Shown here piece after piece: positions 11,669-24,474 of a DNA stretch of 64,000 bases. The notes beneath the pieces are model-generated. The model was not told where the DNA came from. It was given only the letters and a program-made list of their open reading frames with translations, and searched no databases. Position 1 is the first letter of the stretch; each line of letters begins with the position of its first letter. The position numbers were made by a program, and so were the translations under genes. Source of the stretch: Gnetum montanum (lineage: Eukaryota > Streptophyta > Gnetopsida > Gnetales > Gnetaceae); assembly GCA_015680685.1 (NCBI GenBank), contig MNCI01035712.1:448335-512334 (forward strand), in the 5' to 3' direction.

Positions 11669-14600
11669 ATGGCTTCAATACTTAAAGAAAAATTATCACT
11701 TTCCAAAGAGCTACAACAAGACAATGACAGAACACATGATGATGAAGATTGTAGTATTCTTATGAAAATAAAAATCTAATATGCTCACACCAATCCTTAT
11801 TATCCTAATTTTACATTCATCTTTCATCAAGATGGGTAGTTTAGATGAAGAGATTTATAGGGCAACATCATTTTCCCTCCAAAGCATTTAGCACCAATCA
11901 TGCTTCAAATAGCCTTAAGGGGAATTAATGTGAGCCATGCGCAAGAGGTGTATCATGTGACCAAACACATGACTAGACCCTATCAACCCACATAGGTACA
12001 AGTATGAAGGGATACTATTATGGAAATTAAGCATGAGAAAAAAAAAGGGAAAGTAGGTTAATCCTACTTTTATCCTAGAAGAACTTGATGGTGATGCATT
12101 TTTAGCAGAAAAACTCCACCATAATCAAGAAGCCTATTCACAAACACCTATTATCCATCTAGAAGAACCTATCAAAGTATATTTATGTTTAGCCCTTGTA
12201 GATACACCAAGAAGAGAGGTAGAGGACTCTAGACACAAGCAAGACTCAAGGCTTAGAGTTTCTATAGGATCACAAAGATATGAATTCTAGAGTTATAGAA
12301 GGAGAACTAGCGAGCATCATTCTCCAACTACTTCATCTTCCTCCTCACCATCATCAGTGAACCTTGACAAAAGGGAATGAAAGTCTAGAAATCATGATAG
12401 GAAAAGACATCAAGCTCATGATAGACATGAGAATTTTCAAAGGCATCTTGATGAAGAAGATGATGAGTATGAATTATGAAGAGATAAGAATAGACATGAA
12501 GAGAGAGAGAGTGATATGAGTACTAAAGGGAACATCACTACAACAAAGCAAATGAATCCTATGATCATGAAAAGCCCCTATTGGCTACTCATAGCATGAT
12601 CAACATTAGGGAAGTAGTGTACATTCCAACCAAGCATGTGAGGGATAATCTCATCAAATGACTTGATATGAATAATATTTCTAAGTTTGAAGGGGAATAT
12701 AACATAGATCCACAACATCACCTTTAAGTGTTTCATAATGCTTGTGCCCTACAGAATATTGAAAGTAACTAACAAAAGCTCAAGTTATTTCTCATGACAC
12801 TTATTAAAGAGGTGAAAGGATAGTATAGGACATTAGAACTTGAATCAATCAAAAGATGGAGTGCCATGCTTGAAAGTTTCAATGAAAAATATCAAAATTA
12901 CTCTAGGGTGTTCAATATCAAAAAGTAGATCTAGGGTTGAAAGCCAAGAACACACAAAACCATTGATGCTATAATGGGAAAATATTACTCTCTTTTGCAT
13001 AGATGCCTATGCCATGGATTTTTCCAAAGGGAGAAACTTAGCCACATTGTTGATGGGTTAAGGAATAAAACCATAGAAATCCTTGGGGCATATGCTTAAG
13101 GAAGATTATCATAGATGATCATCCATCAAATCCAGAGGCTAACTGATCAAGTGGTTGAGGAAGGTGAGTTGAGAAAGAAAAAATTAGCTAAGGAATATAA
13201 TTGAGACTAATTTATCAAACAAGGAATGTATGAATATGTGACAAGAAAGAGGAGAAAAAACCTTGGAAGAGGTGATCTAGAAGAAAACTCTATCAATTTA
13301 AAAATTTGTCAATGATATAGTGACCAAGGTAGAAAAGATGTGGGACTTCATGGATAAAAAATTTGCTATAGCTTTAAAAATTATACAAGAAAGAACTAAA
13401 CAAGCCTTTAATAAGGACAAGGAGAAGAAAAAGAAAAGAGACTATGGATGTAAACATTATAAGGAAAAATGAAAAGTTGCTTCCATGGAACAATGTACTA
13501 ACTCAAGCTCAAAGGATGAGGAAGGGTGTATGGTATGCTAGTACAAACATCATAAGGGATGTTGTCCTATGATGGCACATTTGCAAGAATGAGCATAGGT
13601 ACTCAATCCAAGATTCATCAAAAAGAAAATGCCAAAATGATTATCTTACCCTTAAGGTAACTACAAAAAAACCTTCCAACTAGCCTATTATCCAAGTGAA
13701 GCTTAACCACAACCATAGGAGCACTATTAGCAATAGTGGCAACAACCACAACCATGAGCAATGCCACCACCAAGACATTAGTATCCTTATCAGTAGCTAG
13801 ACCCTTATGGATATTATATGCAATGTCTGATATCTCTAGGAAATGTAGTAGTTCACACTTCTCAATACTATCCACCTAAATGCTATAGACCTATGACTCC
13901 AAGGGTGGATTCTAGTCCATATTTACATCAAACAGTGGCTGGTTCATTAAGGTAGCCTTCCAACCCTTTATCACGAATGCCACCATCTACAATGCAAGGT
14001 GAGTTGTCATCACAACCTTAGCAAAGATGTGCTACAAGGGTAGTAAACATACAAAAAGAGGATCATACTAGAAATACCAAAGGAAAATCTAAGAAATTTC
14101 TTTTCTTTGGAATAAGTCCAGAAAAAGTTGATAGAGCAAGGACTTCATTAAAGCATGTTCCTTATACAACAAATCCTCTTACAAACATTATGCTTCCACC
14201 ACAACTGCCATGCTAAATAAAGTTGTATCAAACTAGATAAAGGTAGGAACACTTCCTAAGAAAATAATTGATTCAATAATTTCTCTAATTCATCTACAAA
14301 TTGCTAGAAATTCATCATGAAGGGTTCTACTAGACTCAAGTTCTGGAGAAATTTGATTTCTCAAGAAACATACAAGGCATGGAACCTATTGCCTTTAACA
14401 AAGTGCAACATAAGCTTGGAGCTAGCAAATCAATCTTTCATCATTCCTTTGGGATAAATAGAAGATGTGATGACCGCTATTAATGGATGATCTTATCTAG
14501 CAAATTTTCTAGCGATTAACATGAAGAATGATAACAAGGAATTTCCTATCATTATGGGGAAAGCATGGCTTAGCACAATAGATACTAAATTAGAAATGAG

Positions 14601-15232
14601 AGGCTTATCTATGGAAATATCTAAGGAAGATTCGCAAGGAGCCATACATATGTAATAATTCCATGCATTACTAATGATAAAGAAGGGTGTAATTGTGGAC
14701 TAAAAGTTTAAAATGTCAACACAATCCTTACACCAACCCTCAATAGATGTGAAAAACAAGTGTGTGAACAAAATGAAACTCTAACCATGAAACTAAAAGA
14801 TACCCAATGGCCAAAAAATGAGAACATAAAATTATGTAAAACATGCATGGAACCATTTGACTCACTTATTAACTCCTATCCTAGGAAAATGACCCAAATT
14901 AAGAACTTACAAAAGAAAATCATAAACCATAATCATACACTAGGAGATGGTGGAAATGAGGATATAAAATTTGAATTAAAGAATAAATGAGAAAGTATAG
15001 TTGGACTTCTAAAATGAAAAGATCATCTAGTCCAATAGGATATATGTCCTCAAATGATCAAAATTCGATTACAATCAAGATTACATGGGATAATAATCAA
15101 AAAATTAAGCCACTAAGGATGGTAAGTGAAAAACCTAAAGTGTATGATCTACAGGATCTAGGGTTCATTTTTCAAACACTCATCCATGAGTTCAGTAATG
15201 GGGGAGATGCCCTCTATTGGTTTAGAAATTAA
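11669..15232 (+). pseudogene. E3 gag-protease remnant
   Basis: Starts at an ATG 140 bases inside the element. Gag capsid-like traces run at about 12640-12950 (FEGEYNIDPQHH, FHNACALQNIES, and a version of LESFNEKYQNYSR), close to E1, E2 and E4 gag. A zinc-knuckle remnant reads CMVC*YKHHKGCC near 13528-13565, keeping both leading Cys. Protease runs at about 14310-14660. Its active site is VLLDSSSG, with the Gly of the DSG triad changed to Ser, and it continues to NFLAINMKN and PIIMGKAWLST. The last open piece (14987-15232) ends FSNGGD, like E1 and E2, over a polypurine-like string AGTAATGGGGGAGA (15194-15207). Stops and frameshifts are scattered throughout. Confidence 0.8.
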
Positions 15233-16718
15233 TAAGTGCTTTTTAACTCTTTTCTTTTTACAATTCTTTTATATTTATAATTTCTTGTTATACCGTTTCA
15301 CATTTCCTACAAATTTTTACAATCTTTGATACCTCTCTATTCTTTTATACTTTTTCATTTCTTAATCATTTTTTATTCTTTAATATTTTTCAAATTACTT
15401 CTATATTTTTCCTTTTTTCCCATGGTTTCATCATTTTTTTTTGTACATATTTTTGTTAATTTTTCAATAAAATGCAAGGAATAAAAAAGAATGTAGTCCC
15501 AATAAGGTAAATATTACTCAATATTATTAAGTCATAAAGGACTAATTACTTATATAGTGAGACCATGACATCCATCCACCCATTCCAACAATAAGTTCTT
15601 ACAATGGCCATAATGATATTCTTTCGATAATAAAACTAAGAATAAACTTGTCATCATTATGCTTGGATAGAAGAGTGAAGAACCAAGTGGGAATACAAAG
15701 GGTGTAACATCAAGGGAATTTAAGGATCCTCTAGGCCTACTACTATGAGTTTTTTCCTATTGATAAGAATGTATTATTCTCTTAATTTCTAATGAAAAAT
15801 GGAAGAGTACAATAATTGTTGCCTTACCATGTCACTAGAAAGACATGCTACCCATGCTTGAAGGTACACCTCTAGTAAGGTTGGCACAGTAAAATAAAAT
15901 AAAAAGTACTAAATAAAATTTCTGGGGGTCCCACCAAAAGACATGTTATCCATGCCTAAAGGTAGGTGGCTTCTAAAAAATATAAAAAAAAAGTTAAATA
16001 ATTTGTTACTAATAAAACTCCTTCCTTAAATGACATTACCATGTGGTAATACTCTTTGCAACAATGTGATGTCACTGGAAAGTGGTTTAGGCTTGTTTGA
16101 ATCTTAAATAGAAAGGCTAATGATTACTTTAACCACATGTTACACATAATAATTCATTATATCTATGGTTAGATACCTCACATTCCAGTTTCAACAATCC
16201 CTTCTACAATTCATCTCATCTCACTATATATTTAATCATAACTTTATGATTTTGCATAATATAGTATTATTTTCCCAATTTGATGGTACTAACATGTGTG
16301 TTTTGCTAGACAATTATGTCTTACATTCAACTTCTTTAGTGCCTATGAACACTTTTAGGCATGGTTATTCAAGGGCACTAAGAGCTTAAGCCTACTTTAG
16401 GGATGACCTAATTGTATAATTGTTGTGTCTCATACTTGAAAAGAAATTCCATCATCTTGTGTCTTCCAAAATAATAAATAATCAATAAATACTTCCCATG
16501 CCATCCTAGAACATGTCCATCAATTTGGAATCTTCAATCCATCTCATACTGATTCAATAAATGTTTATTGCCTAAGATTCCTTATGAACTTTGAATGTTA
16601 AATTGTCACAATCCAAGCATCATCAATGATCCACAACCCTTTAGATAATCTCTATGTCTTCCAGACTTTCCAATTCACTCATCTTTTCCATGACAATTCA
16701 CCAAAAATTTCAAATTTT
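15233..16718 (+). other. E3 noncoding module upstream of the accessory gene
   Basis: T-rich and AT-rich sequence without a recognisable gene. Parts align with E2 32641-33850. One shared block is around 16340-16400 (TGCCTATGAACACTTTTAGG and AGGGCACTAAGAGC), equivalent to E2 33735-33800. The stretch 16140-16410 also aligns with E5 63690-63960 on the minus strand. A short open stretch at 16165-16389 is not kept between copies. Confidence 0.5.
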
Positions 16719-16790
16719 TCCATAGTGATGTCATAGCTAGGATGTCATAAGCCTTGTGATGTTACATCTACAATGTCACTTATATAAAAA
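16719..16790 (+). promoter_or_regulatory. E3 internal promoter-like block
   Basis: Repeated GATGTCAT-type motifs (16725-16780) are followed by TATATAAAAA at 16781-16790. The layout is that of the U3 part of the element's own LTR: a decayed GATATC palindrome array, then TATA. It lies about 4.5 kb inside the element, ahead of the accessory reading frame. E5 has the equivalent block at 63331-63418 (minus). Promoter activity is inferred from sequence only. Confidence 0.5.
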
Positions 16791-17193
16791 TATTATGTAT
16801 GCGCATAGGAGTTAGCAAAAATTTTATTCTATCCTTTTTAAACAAGAAAAGTTTTTGAAGTTTTCTCTTTGAGCTCTGACACTCTAACTTTTTGAAGCCA
16901 TAACTTCCTCACTATACCTCCAATTTCTATGATTCTTGAACCTTGTTGTTCCTTAAGAGCTCAACTTAGTCATGGGAAGGTTAGTGCACATACATCTAAG
17001 AAATTTGAGCCAAAAATTTTCTAATGCCTAGAAGACATTGTAAAGGGTAAGTACATGGATATTATAAGAACATATTGACTAATTAATCAAATCTAAGCCA
17101 AAAGACTTAATCAATGCTCTTAATTAACCATACTAACCATTTCATCGCACTATAAACAAAGAAATGATAACTATGGAAGGTTATAATAATAAG

Positions 17194-17261
17194 NNNNNNN
17201 NNNNNNNNNNNNNNNNNNNNNNNNNNNNNNNNNNNNNNNNNNNNNNNNNNNNNNNNNNNNN
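17194..17261. other. Assembly gap (68 N)
   Basis: A run of N just after the putative first exon and donor of the E3 accessory gene. The splice acceptor expected from E5 (TTACAG before ATG) would fall in or beside it. Confidence 0.99.
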
Positions 17262-19867
17262 AAGAAGAGGCAAAAGTACCATCTACACATGAGAAAAGAT
17301 AGTGCCTCATGTTGTCTCTAGAATGCCTCCAAGATATACAAAAAAGCCCATCATGTCCATGTTCATCATGGAATTAAATTATGGTTCATTTATGGATTTT
17401 TCTCTAGAGGCTATGAAGACACAACTTCAAGTGTCTTCCTTATGGCCTACACTCTCTAATAACACCAAATAATAATTATGGAAACATATCAATTTTGGAA
17501 AGACAAACAAGCAGATGCAAGAATAAAGATTGAAGGAGTCTCAATGTCATATTCCATATAAGTAATTACTAAGGCCCTCAACATTCCTAATGAAGGAGCC
17601 AATGTGGCACAAATCTCAACAAGGTCAAACACTAATGCCAAGAAGTTATGGTTGTAGAGGTCATATGGTAAATAAGACAAAGACTACAGTGAGCTCTTAG
17701 CTAAGGAAAAGACATATTTCAAGATTAGGACATATCACTTGTTTCCAATGAAAAGGCTCAACATATGTGGCTCTTAGCTGAGGAAGTGCAATTATGATGG
17801 GGAATTTCAATGCTAACATTGTCCATTTTCTCTTCTTAGAAATTCAAAGCTAGTTCTCGGAGAAAAAGTTACGGAAACTAACACTACCATTCCCTTACCT
17901 CATAAGGAAGCTATGCAAACAAGCTAGAATCCTAAGATATACTAATGATGCCCTAAGAAAAGTCCAAAATGCTTCCTATGTTGAGATGTTTAAGTCGGTA
18001 CCATCCAAGAAAGACTAGTTGGAGAAGCCAACAAGCACTAAGGGAGCTGCAAGTTCTACTATGACCGATAACATTCTAGCTACCAGTCAGTAATAATAAG
18101 CAAGACCTATCAGCCAACCAGCTACTCAAGACCAAAAACAACAACAACAAGCTTCACCATTATTTCCACAAGAATATAGGACATCGATGAGACATCTATA
18201 ATAGATTGCAAAAAATAAGCTAGGAAATAAGGGAGGATGCCAATCTTTACAAAGTTAGAGAGATCTTAGTTAGGCCCATCATTTCCATAGATTCTGCTAG
18301 TGGGCAAGTGTCATTACACATAAGAAAAGAGAATGATTGGACACAATAGATTTTAAAAATGTTGCATCATTCCAAGTGATGCTAGAAACTTTTTAAGATG
18401 TCATAGTAGTGGTCATGCAACAACAAGATGCAACAAGAGCCATAGAGGTCATCATAGACCACATCAAAGCATTATTTAATGTTCCTATTGTATCACCAAT
18501 TGATCTTTTTAATGCAAGGGATGCTTAAATGCTAGCCAATACCTCGATGAACCCTAAAGAACATGAAGAAGTACTAAACAGACTATTGCAAATGGGCCAA
18601 GACTGTGAAATTTGTTTGATATTCCAAGTGATATCATTGCAGTATAATATAATCTAATTATGATAAAGAGAAAGTTGATCATGGTAGAAACTAGGGTCGA
18701 ACATGTAGAAAATGAAGTGTAGATGTTACAAGAAGAATTAGTAGCTCTAGGAGCAGAGAGAAGAGATCTTAATTCATAACACTAGATCAACTTGATCAAT
18801 TTAGAACTAATCATGTGACATGGTTGATTGACCACAACATTTGGATGGAGAAGGAGAAGGAGAAGGTAGTGAAGGTTGCATCTATTTTGAAGACACAAAT
18901 GTATACACATGCTAAAGCTTTCACAACCTTACAAGAGGAGAATCAAAAGCTTGATGTTAATAATACTAGGTTGGTTAACATGGAGAAACAAAAAAAATCT
19001 CTCAAGTAAAGAATTCATCAATTACTAGAATAGTTAATCAAAGTTAACCAGGACATTAGTAGATTTGCCTAAGAAAATAGGAACCTATTAATGGAAGAAG
19101 TTCGTGTAATCCACCAAAAATCTACAATCAAAATAAGTGCATGGAAAAACATGGCCAAAAGACATGAACAACTCAAGGAGCCTTTTAGAGATCAAGTGGG
19201 CATGTATAAGAAAATAAATGAAAATGAAATCTAGATGATGAAGGCCAAAATCAGTTCCAAATCTCCTCAAAATCCAAACTAGGTTCTTGAATAGTCTTTT
19301 CCATGTAAACTAGGCTAAGGTAAAAAAATAAAGACCTACAGATAGAGGACCTAATAGAATACATGGGATTTGCAAACCCTTGAAATGCTAATCTAGCCAT
19401 GTTAATAGCAAGTAGGCCTTCGAATGAGCTTGAGTAGTAGGTTGTGTCTGTGTACATCATGTATGAGATGGACTTTGCTGACAAAAAGGATACATTATAT
19501 AAATTACATGTGGAAAACTCTAATCTCAAAATTTTCAAGGCTAGCTACCAAGGATAGAAAGATGTAGCAATGAACCTAGCATGTTGGATGATAGATTACC
19601 AAGAACTAAGAAAGACGACCAGGGCTTTTGAAGAGGAAAGCAAGCAATTTGTAGCTTTGTATGTGAAAGCCAATAAAATGTTTTCATAGCTACCATGCCC
19701 ATGGGATATGCCTACTCCATCTAACATTGCTTAACAAGTGTGAACAGTACATGACCTAAGGACAGAGGAAGAAAAGCTTCAAAAGCTTCTAAATTGCTAT
19801 CAATTTCAAAAGCTTAATGATAAAGGGAAGAAGCTGATGGAAGAGTCTCCACCACCCAAAACATAAA
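17262..19867 (+). pseudogene. E3 accessory reading frame, coiled-coil, unrecognised
   Basis: A long but interrupted sense reading frame between protease and the 3' LTR, ending with TAA at 19865-19867. Readable blocks in order: RSYGKxDKDYSELL and TYFKIRTYH (about 17650-17740); a heptad-rich stretch near 18670-18770 (VETRVEHVENEV, MLQEELVALGAERRD); an open piece 18815-19009 rich in Lys, Glu and Leu that looks coiled-coil; and YVKANKMF, LPCPWDMPTPSN (about 19665-19725), then a basic-acidic tail ending ESPPPKT. The same blocks in the same order occur in E5. I recognise no known protein family; env-like, integrase and RT motifs are absent. It is preceded by a TATA-containing block, a leader and a GTAAGT donor at 17047-17052, so it may be a spliced subgenomic gene. 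Stop codons make this copy inactive. Confidence 0.6.
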
Positions 19868-20065
19868 CTGCATCACACTACTTTAGTTTTTTTTTTTTTT
19901 TTAGTTTTTTTTGTTTTTTGTCATGTCACTATGTCATTTTGTAAAAACATCACTGTGGCATTCCAAGTCATGTAAATAGTTAGTCATGTCAAGATAAGTC
20001 TACCTTCCAATTTTGTAAGGGACTCTATCCTCATTTTGTTTTAACTCAAGGATGAGTTTATAGTT

Positions 20066-20078
20066 AGTCATGAGTGTA
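20066..20078 (+). other. E3 polypurine tract, degenerate
   Basis: AGTCATGAGTGTA abuts the 3' LTR and is the mutated equivalent of AGTCATGGGGGTA in E1 and E2. Confidence 0.6.
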
Positions 20079-20971
20079 TGATAAAGTTAAATTTATGGAA
20101 GATGCAATATCACAGCTATGATATCTTTACAATGTCATAGATATGATGTTGTAAACCATGTTATGTCATTGTTGATACGATGTCTTAGGATGTGTGCAAT
20201 CATATGAATACCAACACTTGGGCACATAACCAAAAAAATTTTCATTCTAGTCTTAGTGAAACTCTTGCAACTTTATTTTGTAGTTTCAATGATACAATGA
20301 ATGCCTGCAATGTAATGTTAAGCAGTTGTATAGAATCTTTATTTGAGTGAAGTGTACTTGGAAACAGTTCATGACTAGAAATAAAGATCTAGATTACTTC
20401 TCATCATTGCAACATCTTCTTAGCTTTAATTTTTTACTTAAAATAATTTCATTTTTTCCTAATTAATCAATTACATTTTCCAAGTACTTTACTTTACTTG
20501 TTCATTGCTAAAGAAAAATGAGTACGACTAGTTTTAAGTGTTAAAGTGTAATTGTTTGATAACCCAGTAGTGGTTTCACTTGATTCACTTAGTAGTAAAC
20601 TCACTTGGTAATCCTCATAATGGTTACATGAGCCCAATGTGTGTACCATAAGCCAAGACAAAATGCTCATCACTTTAGGCTAGAGCATATTAACATTATT
20701 GTCATTTCTTAGATTTATATTATTATTCTCAACTTTCATTATGTTTGTAACTACGAGTAATCAAAGCCTTCAAACATCAACTAGTCATATGCCTCAATAT
20801 GAGTTACACCATACACTTGAACTTCACTAACTCAAAGTGGAAAGATAGCAATCTCAAACTTAACATCAATTACTAGCATAATTATATTTTACATCCACAA
20901 ATTATGATCTAGTCACCAACTAGCACTCATGACTTATATGGTAGAGGGTTGGGATACTCCACTACTCATCA
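20079..20971 (+). repeat. E3 3' LTR
   Basis: Starts TGATAAAGTT and ends ACTCATCA, matching 10645-11526. Its TATA equivalent has mutated to CATATGAATACC. The target duplication CCTAT follows at 20972-20976. Confidence 0.88.
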
Positions 20972-20976
20972 CCTAT

Positions 20977-22900
20977 TCTCCACTAATTTCTTGAAATTTT
21001 GAAAGATCCCAAATACTTTATCTTTGGAATGAAGGATGTAAGTCTAAGTGTACAAGGAAAATCATCAATAAGCACTAAGAAACATTTACCTTCTTCATGA
21101 GAAATGGTGGTCACTAGGTTCACAACATCCGTGTGAATTAGCTCCAATGGTGTAATCCTCCTCTAACTTGTATTTAAATGGAAAAATACCTTTTACTTAT
21201 CCTTTTTACATATGTCACAAACCTCTTGAGATGCTTCTTGAAACTTGACTCTAATGGCTATATAATTTTTAATAAACTTAAGAAGGTTGAAGTAGAAGAT
21301 ATGACCAAGCCTCTAATACCACAATCTTTTCATGTGATGCTTAGAAGACTATTAACTCAAAATTACATGGATGAAATGCATGATCTCAAAATAATAAATT
21401 TGATTTTTTAACATGCAAACATTTGGCATTGGATCATGAATATTTGAGATGATGTGTTCTTCATTCTTAAAGATAACTTTATTATCTATTTTTGACATTT
21501 GACTAATTAAAAGGAGAGAATTAGATAATTAAGGTATATATAATACATCATGAACGTGAATGGGATAACCATTATCAATAATAATTTAACAATTACCAAC
21601 ACACTCAATTTTTAAGTAACCCTCATCATCTACTTTAATTGATTAAATACTTATAGTTTATCTTTCTTATATTATATAAAATAATTTTTTGGATGAGCCA
21701 TAAGCTTACTACATCTACTATGAATATTTCATGAAGAGAGACTAATTTCCTTAGAAATATATAAAGAAGAAAAATTAGTATTTGTACCATTACTTACCTA
21801 CTTACTTTTTTCTTAGGCTAATGAAACATATCTTCCTTGTTGTACTTGATTATTACCTTCTTGGATGGTAAGGCTTTGAAATTCCATTTTCTACTAACAC
21901 TTACCCTCCATGTGGTCCTTGTTATTTCAATATTTTCACCATGGAACAAATGTAGATGGTTCAAATGTATTACTTCTTTATTGAAAGTTGGTTCCTGAAC
22001 CTTCTCTTCTTCCTCTTCTTCCTCATCAACCTTTTTTTTTTCTCTACCTCTAAAATTTGATGGTTGCATCTCTTGAGATGGTGCTTTACTCCTTTGGAAG
22101 TTTTCCTTTCTCTTTTCCTTCTACCTTGGCCTCTTTCTCTTGAAGATTAATTTTATGCTACATAGGAATTATCTTTTCTTGATGATGAAGTATTCCTTTT
22201 CTCTTAGAAAGTGCTTAGATTTAAGACAAATTCATCTATCTAATGTAAATTTTTAGAGATCTTTAGTTCTGACTATGGTCTCCACAACATTGGTAAATCT
22301 ATAGTCATAATACAACGTAATTATGACATTTTGCATCCTTTGTTTGATGGAATATTTACAATTATACTCATTAATATTTCTAAGATATAGTATGAACCTT
22401 TGAAGAAAATATTCAAGGGAATCATCTTTTACCTCTCATATTTTCAAATTCTATCCTCATCTTCAATCTTCCTATAAGCCTCCTTACTCTTGTATTCTTT
22501 TCAAAGGACATCCCAACATTCTTTAGAAGTACTTTTAGTTACAATATTAATTCCATTAGACTCATTGTAGCTAGTACATATTATCACCTTTGCTAAAGCA
22601 TCTAACTTAATATCTTTGATAATTACCTCTTTTTATTTCTTATTAGAGCATTAACATTTAAAGGAATTATAATCCATTTTTTGACATATGACCAAACCTC
22701 ATTAATTTGCAATAATGACATAACAAATGTGAGCAATCTATAAAAGCTTTAGATCCATTAAAGGTCACTAAAAATTTAGGAATGTATTTGGAGGTTATTT
22801 CTTTACTTTCTTCTTCTCTACTTTTTGGAGCTTTAATATTATTTATCAAAGGCTTAGCAACTACATAGAAATCTTCATTGCATGATGTGTGGAGGTCCTA
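20977..22900 (-). pseudogene. Copia-A gag, zinc knuckle and integrase N-part
   Basis: Minus-strand frames near 21150-20990 read PLELIHTDVVNLV, then FLVLIDDFPCTLR, the integrase core block carrying the first catalytic Asp in copia (family pattern LELVHTDVCGP and FVDDFSRYTW). Further from E3, 22550-22250 reads like copia gag of the UBN2 type (RVRRLIGRLKMRIEFENMRG). An acidic open stretch at 22069-21818 is part of gag or its linker. Order gag-integrase-RT-RNase H on the minus strand fits Ty1-copia once E1 and E3 are removed. Confidence 0.7.
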
Positions 22901-24448
22901 GGATAGAAGAGGCTAGAAGTGTAAGCATGATCTAACTATGAGTAGGTCATGAGTTTCTATTAATTATGACTATCAATGCAATGAATATGCTAGAACACTA
23001 CAAGCTTCTATTCTTCCTTCTAAACTACATCGTGACTTTAGTGCAACTAGACCACATGTCATAGTTACTTCAAATCTAAAAAAGGAAACATAGAGCTATA
23101 GCCTTGTTACAAGGATACAGCAGGCTATAACTGAGAGCTCTACAAATTAAAATTGAGCATGACTACATTGTAACTTGGTTGTGAGTTGTAATAGGTGAAT
23201 TACTAAGTGATGCAAGTCCAATATGAGAAGATTGCTACTGGTAAAGGATCATGTTGGTAAAGAAAATCGAAATAGAAAGTAACATAACTTGGGCCACAAG
23301 GGTAATGAAACCTAGATGTGGCTAAGTCTAAGTGCAATTCAAGTGCTAGGATAGTGTGACTAATAGTAACAAAGGCATTTACAAAATAAACTATCCATGA
23401 TTTATGCACAATCGTGGTGGACTATTGCTAAGCTTGTGATATAATAAAAAATTAAAAATGCAAAGTTAAATTGACAAATTTAGACCTCAAATTACATAAT
23501 TATCATCTAAAATTTTCAACTAGGTTGGAATAGGTTAGATTCAAAGTATAGAAACATTAATTTGAAAGGAAAGATACATGCAACATGGATTTGTTCTTTT
23601 ATTTGGCTTTGACCTCTAAAATCCTTTAAATTTAACCACTTTAAACATGAAATGTACTAGGAACTTAAATGTAAGCACAAAAAATGACATACACAAGCTT
23701 GAAAAATAGCTCACACAAGGAATGATATGAGATTAAATATGAAGTTACCAAGAAGAAGGCTAAAACCCTTTGAAATAAGAGAGAAATAACATGAAATAAT
23801 TGAGTGGAAATGAATCCCTTATAAACAAGCTCAATTCACTTCTAACTTCTTCAATTATTTTCTTAAACATGAGAGAACATGAAAGAAACTTTAGAAATTT
23901 GCAAGAACATTATAGATCAAAGCATATGTGATAATGCATGAGAGATAAGAAATTATGCAATAAATTCATGTGAGAACTTGAGAGATGAATTCATGGAGCA
24001 AATTCACTCATCTAGATGAAAGAACCATGATGTATGAATGTGATAAAAGGAAAGAGGAGAATCTAGAAAAGCTCCCCCAAACACTCAAAGACTAGCATAA
24101 GAAAATTCAAGAATTTAAAGAAGGAAGAGCTTCCATTCACTTTAAGTTAACAATGAAAGGTAATTATAATAGAATTAGCTCATCCTATTTATAATTTTTG
24201 TTAAGGAGTTTACCTTTTTGAGCATGTGTCACACATAAAGCTCTTGACTCATTATTTTTAGTAATTTTCTCATTCTCTAACCTTCCAGGATCCATTTTCT
24301 TCAAATAAAGATACTTATAACATTTATTACATCAAAGTAAATATGTCAACATAAAAGTAAATACTATCACTACTTCCTTCTCTACTCAACATCAAAGAGA
24401 AATAGAGATAAAGCAATTAGAATGCATATATTCACACCATTTATTACA
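22900..24448 (-). mobile_element. Copia-A 5' LTR, inner boundary uncertain
   Basis: Aligns with 1-1162. In minus orientation it starts TGTAATAAATGGTG at 24448, matching TGTTAGAAATAGTG at 1162. The inner end is not certain: base 1 of the window aligns near 23053, and no clear tRNA-Met primer site is visible, so the LTR could begin anywhere from about 22900 to 23050. Short open stretches here (such as 23203-23409) are not genes. Confidence 0.6.
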
Positions 24449-24474
24449 ATGACATTAGAGTAAACAAAAGACAT

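Larger units (their letters stand above)
10645..20971 (+). mobile_element. E3: gag-pro LTR element with accessory gene
   Basis: LTRs at 10645-11526 and 20079-20971, both TGATAAAGT...CATCA. They are flanked by a perfect 5-bp target duplication CCTAT (10640-10644 and 20972-20976). The interior has a decayed tRNA-Asp-type primer site, gag, protease, a noncoding module, an internal promoter-like block, an accessory reading frame and a polypurine-like tract. No RT, RNase H or integrase blocks are visible. At 10.3 kb it is longer than E1 and E2 because of the accessory unit. It is much more decayed: most CpG in its palindromes have become TpG or CpA, so it is probably the oldest of the gypsy-type insertions here. 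It sits in Copia-A integrase. Confidence 0.92.
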
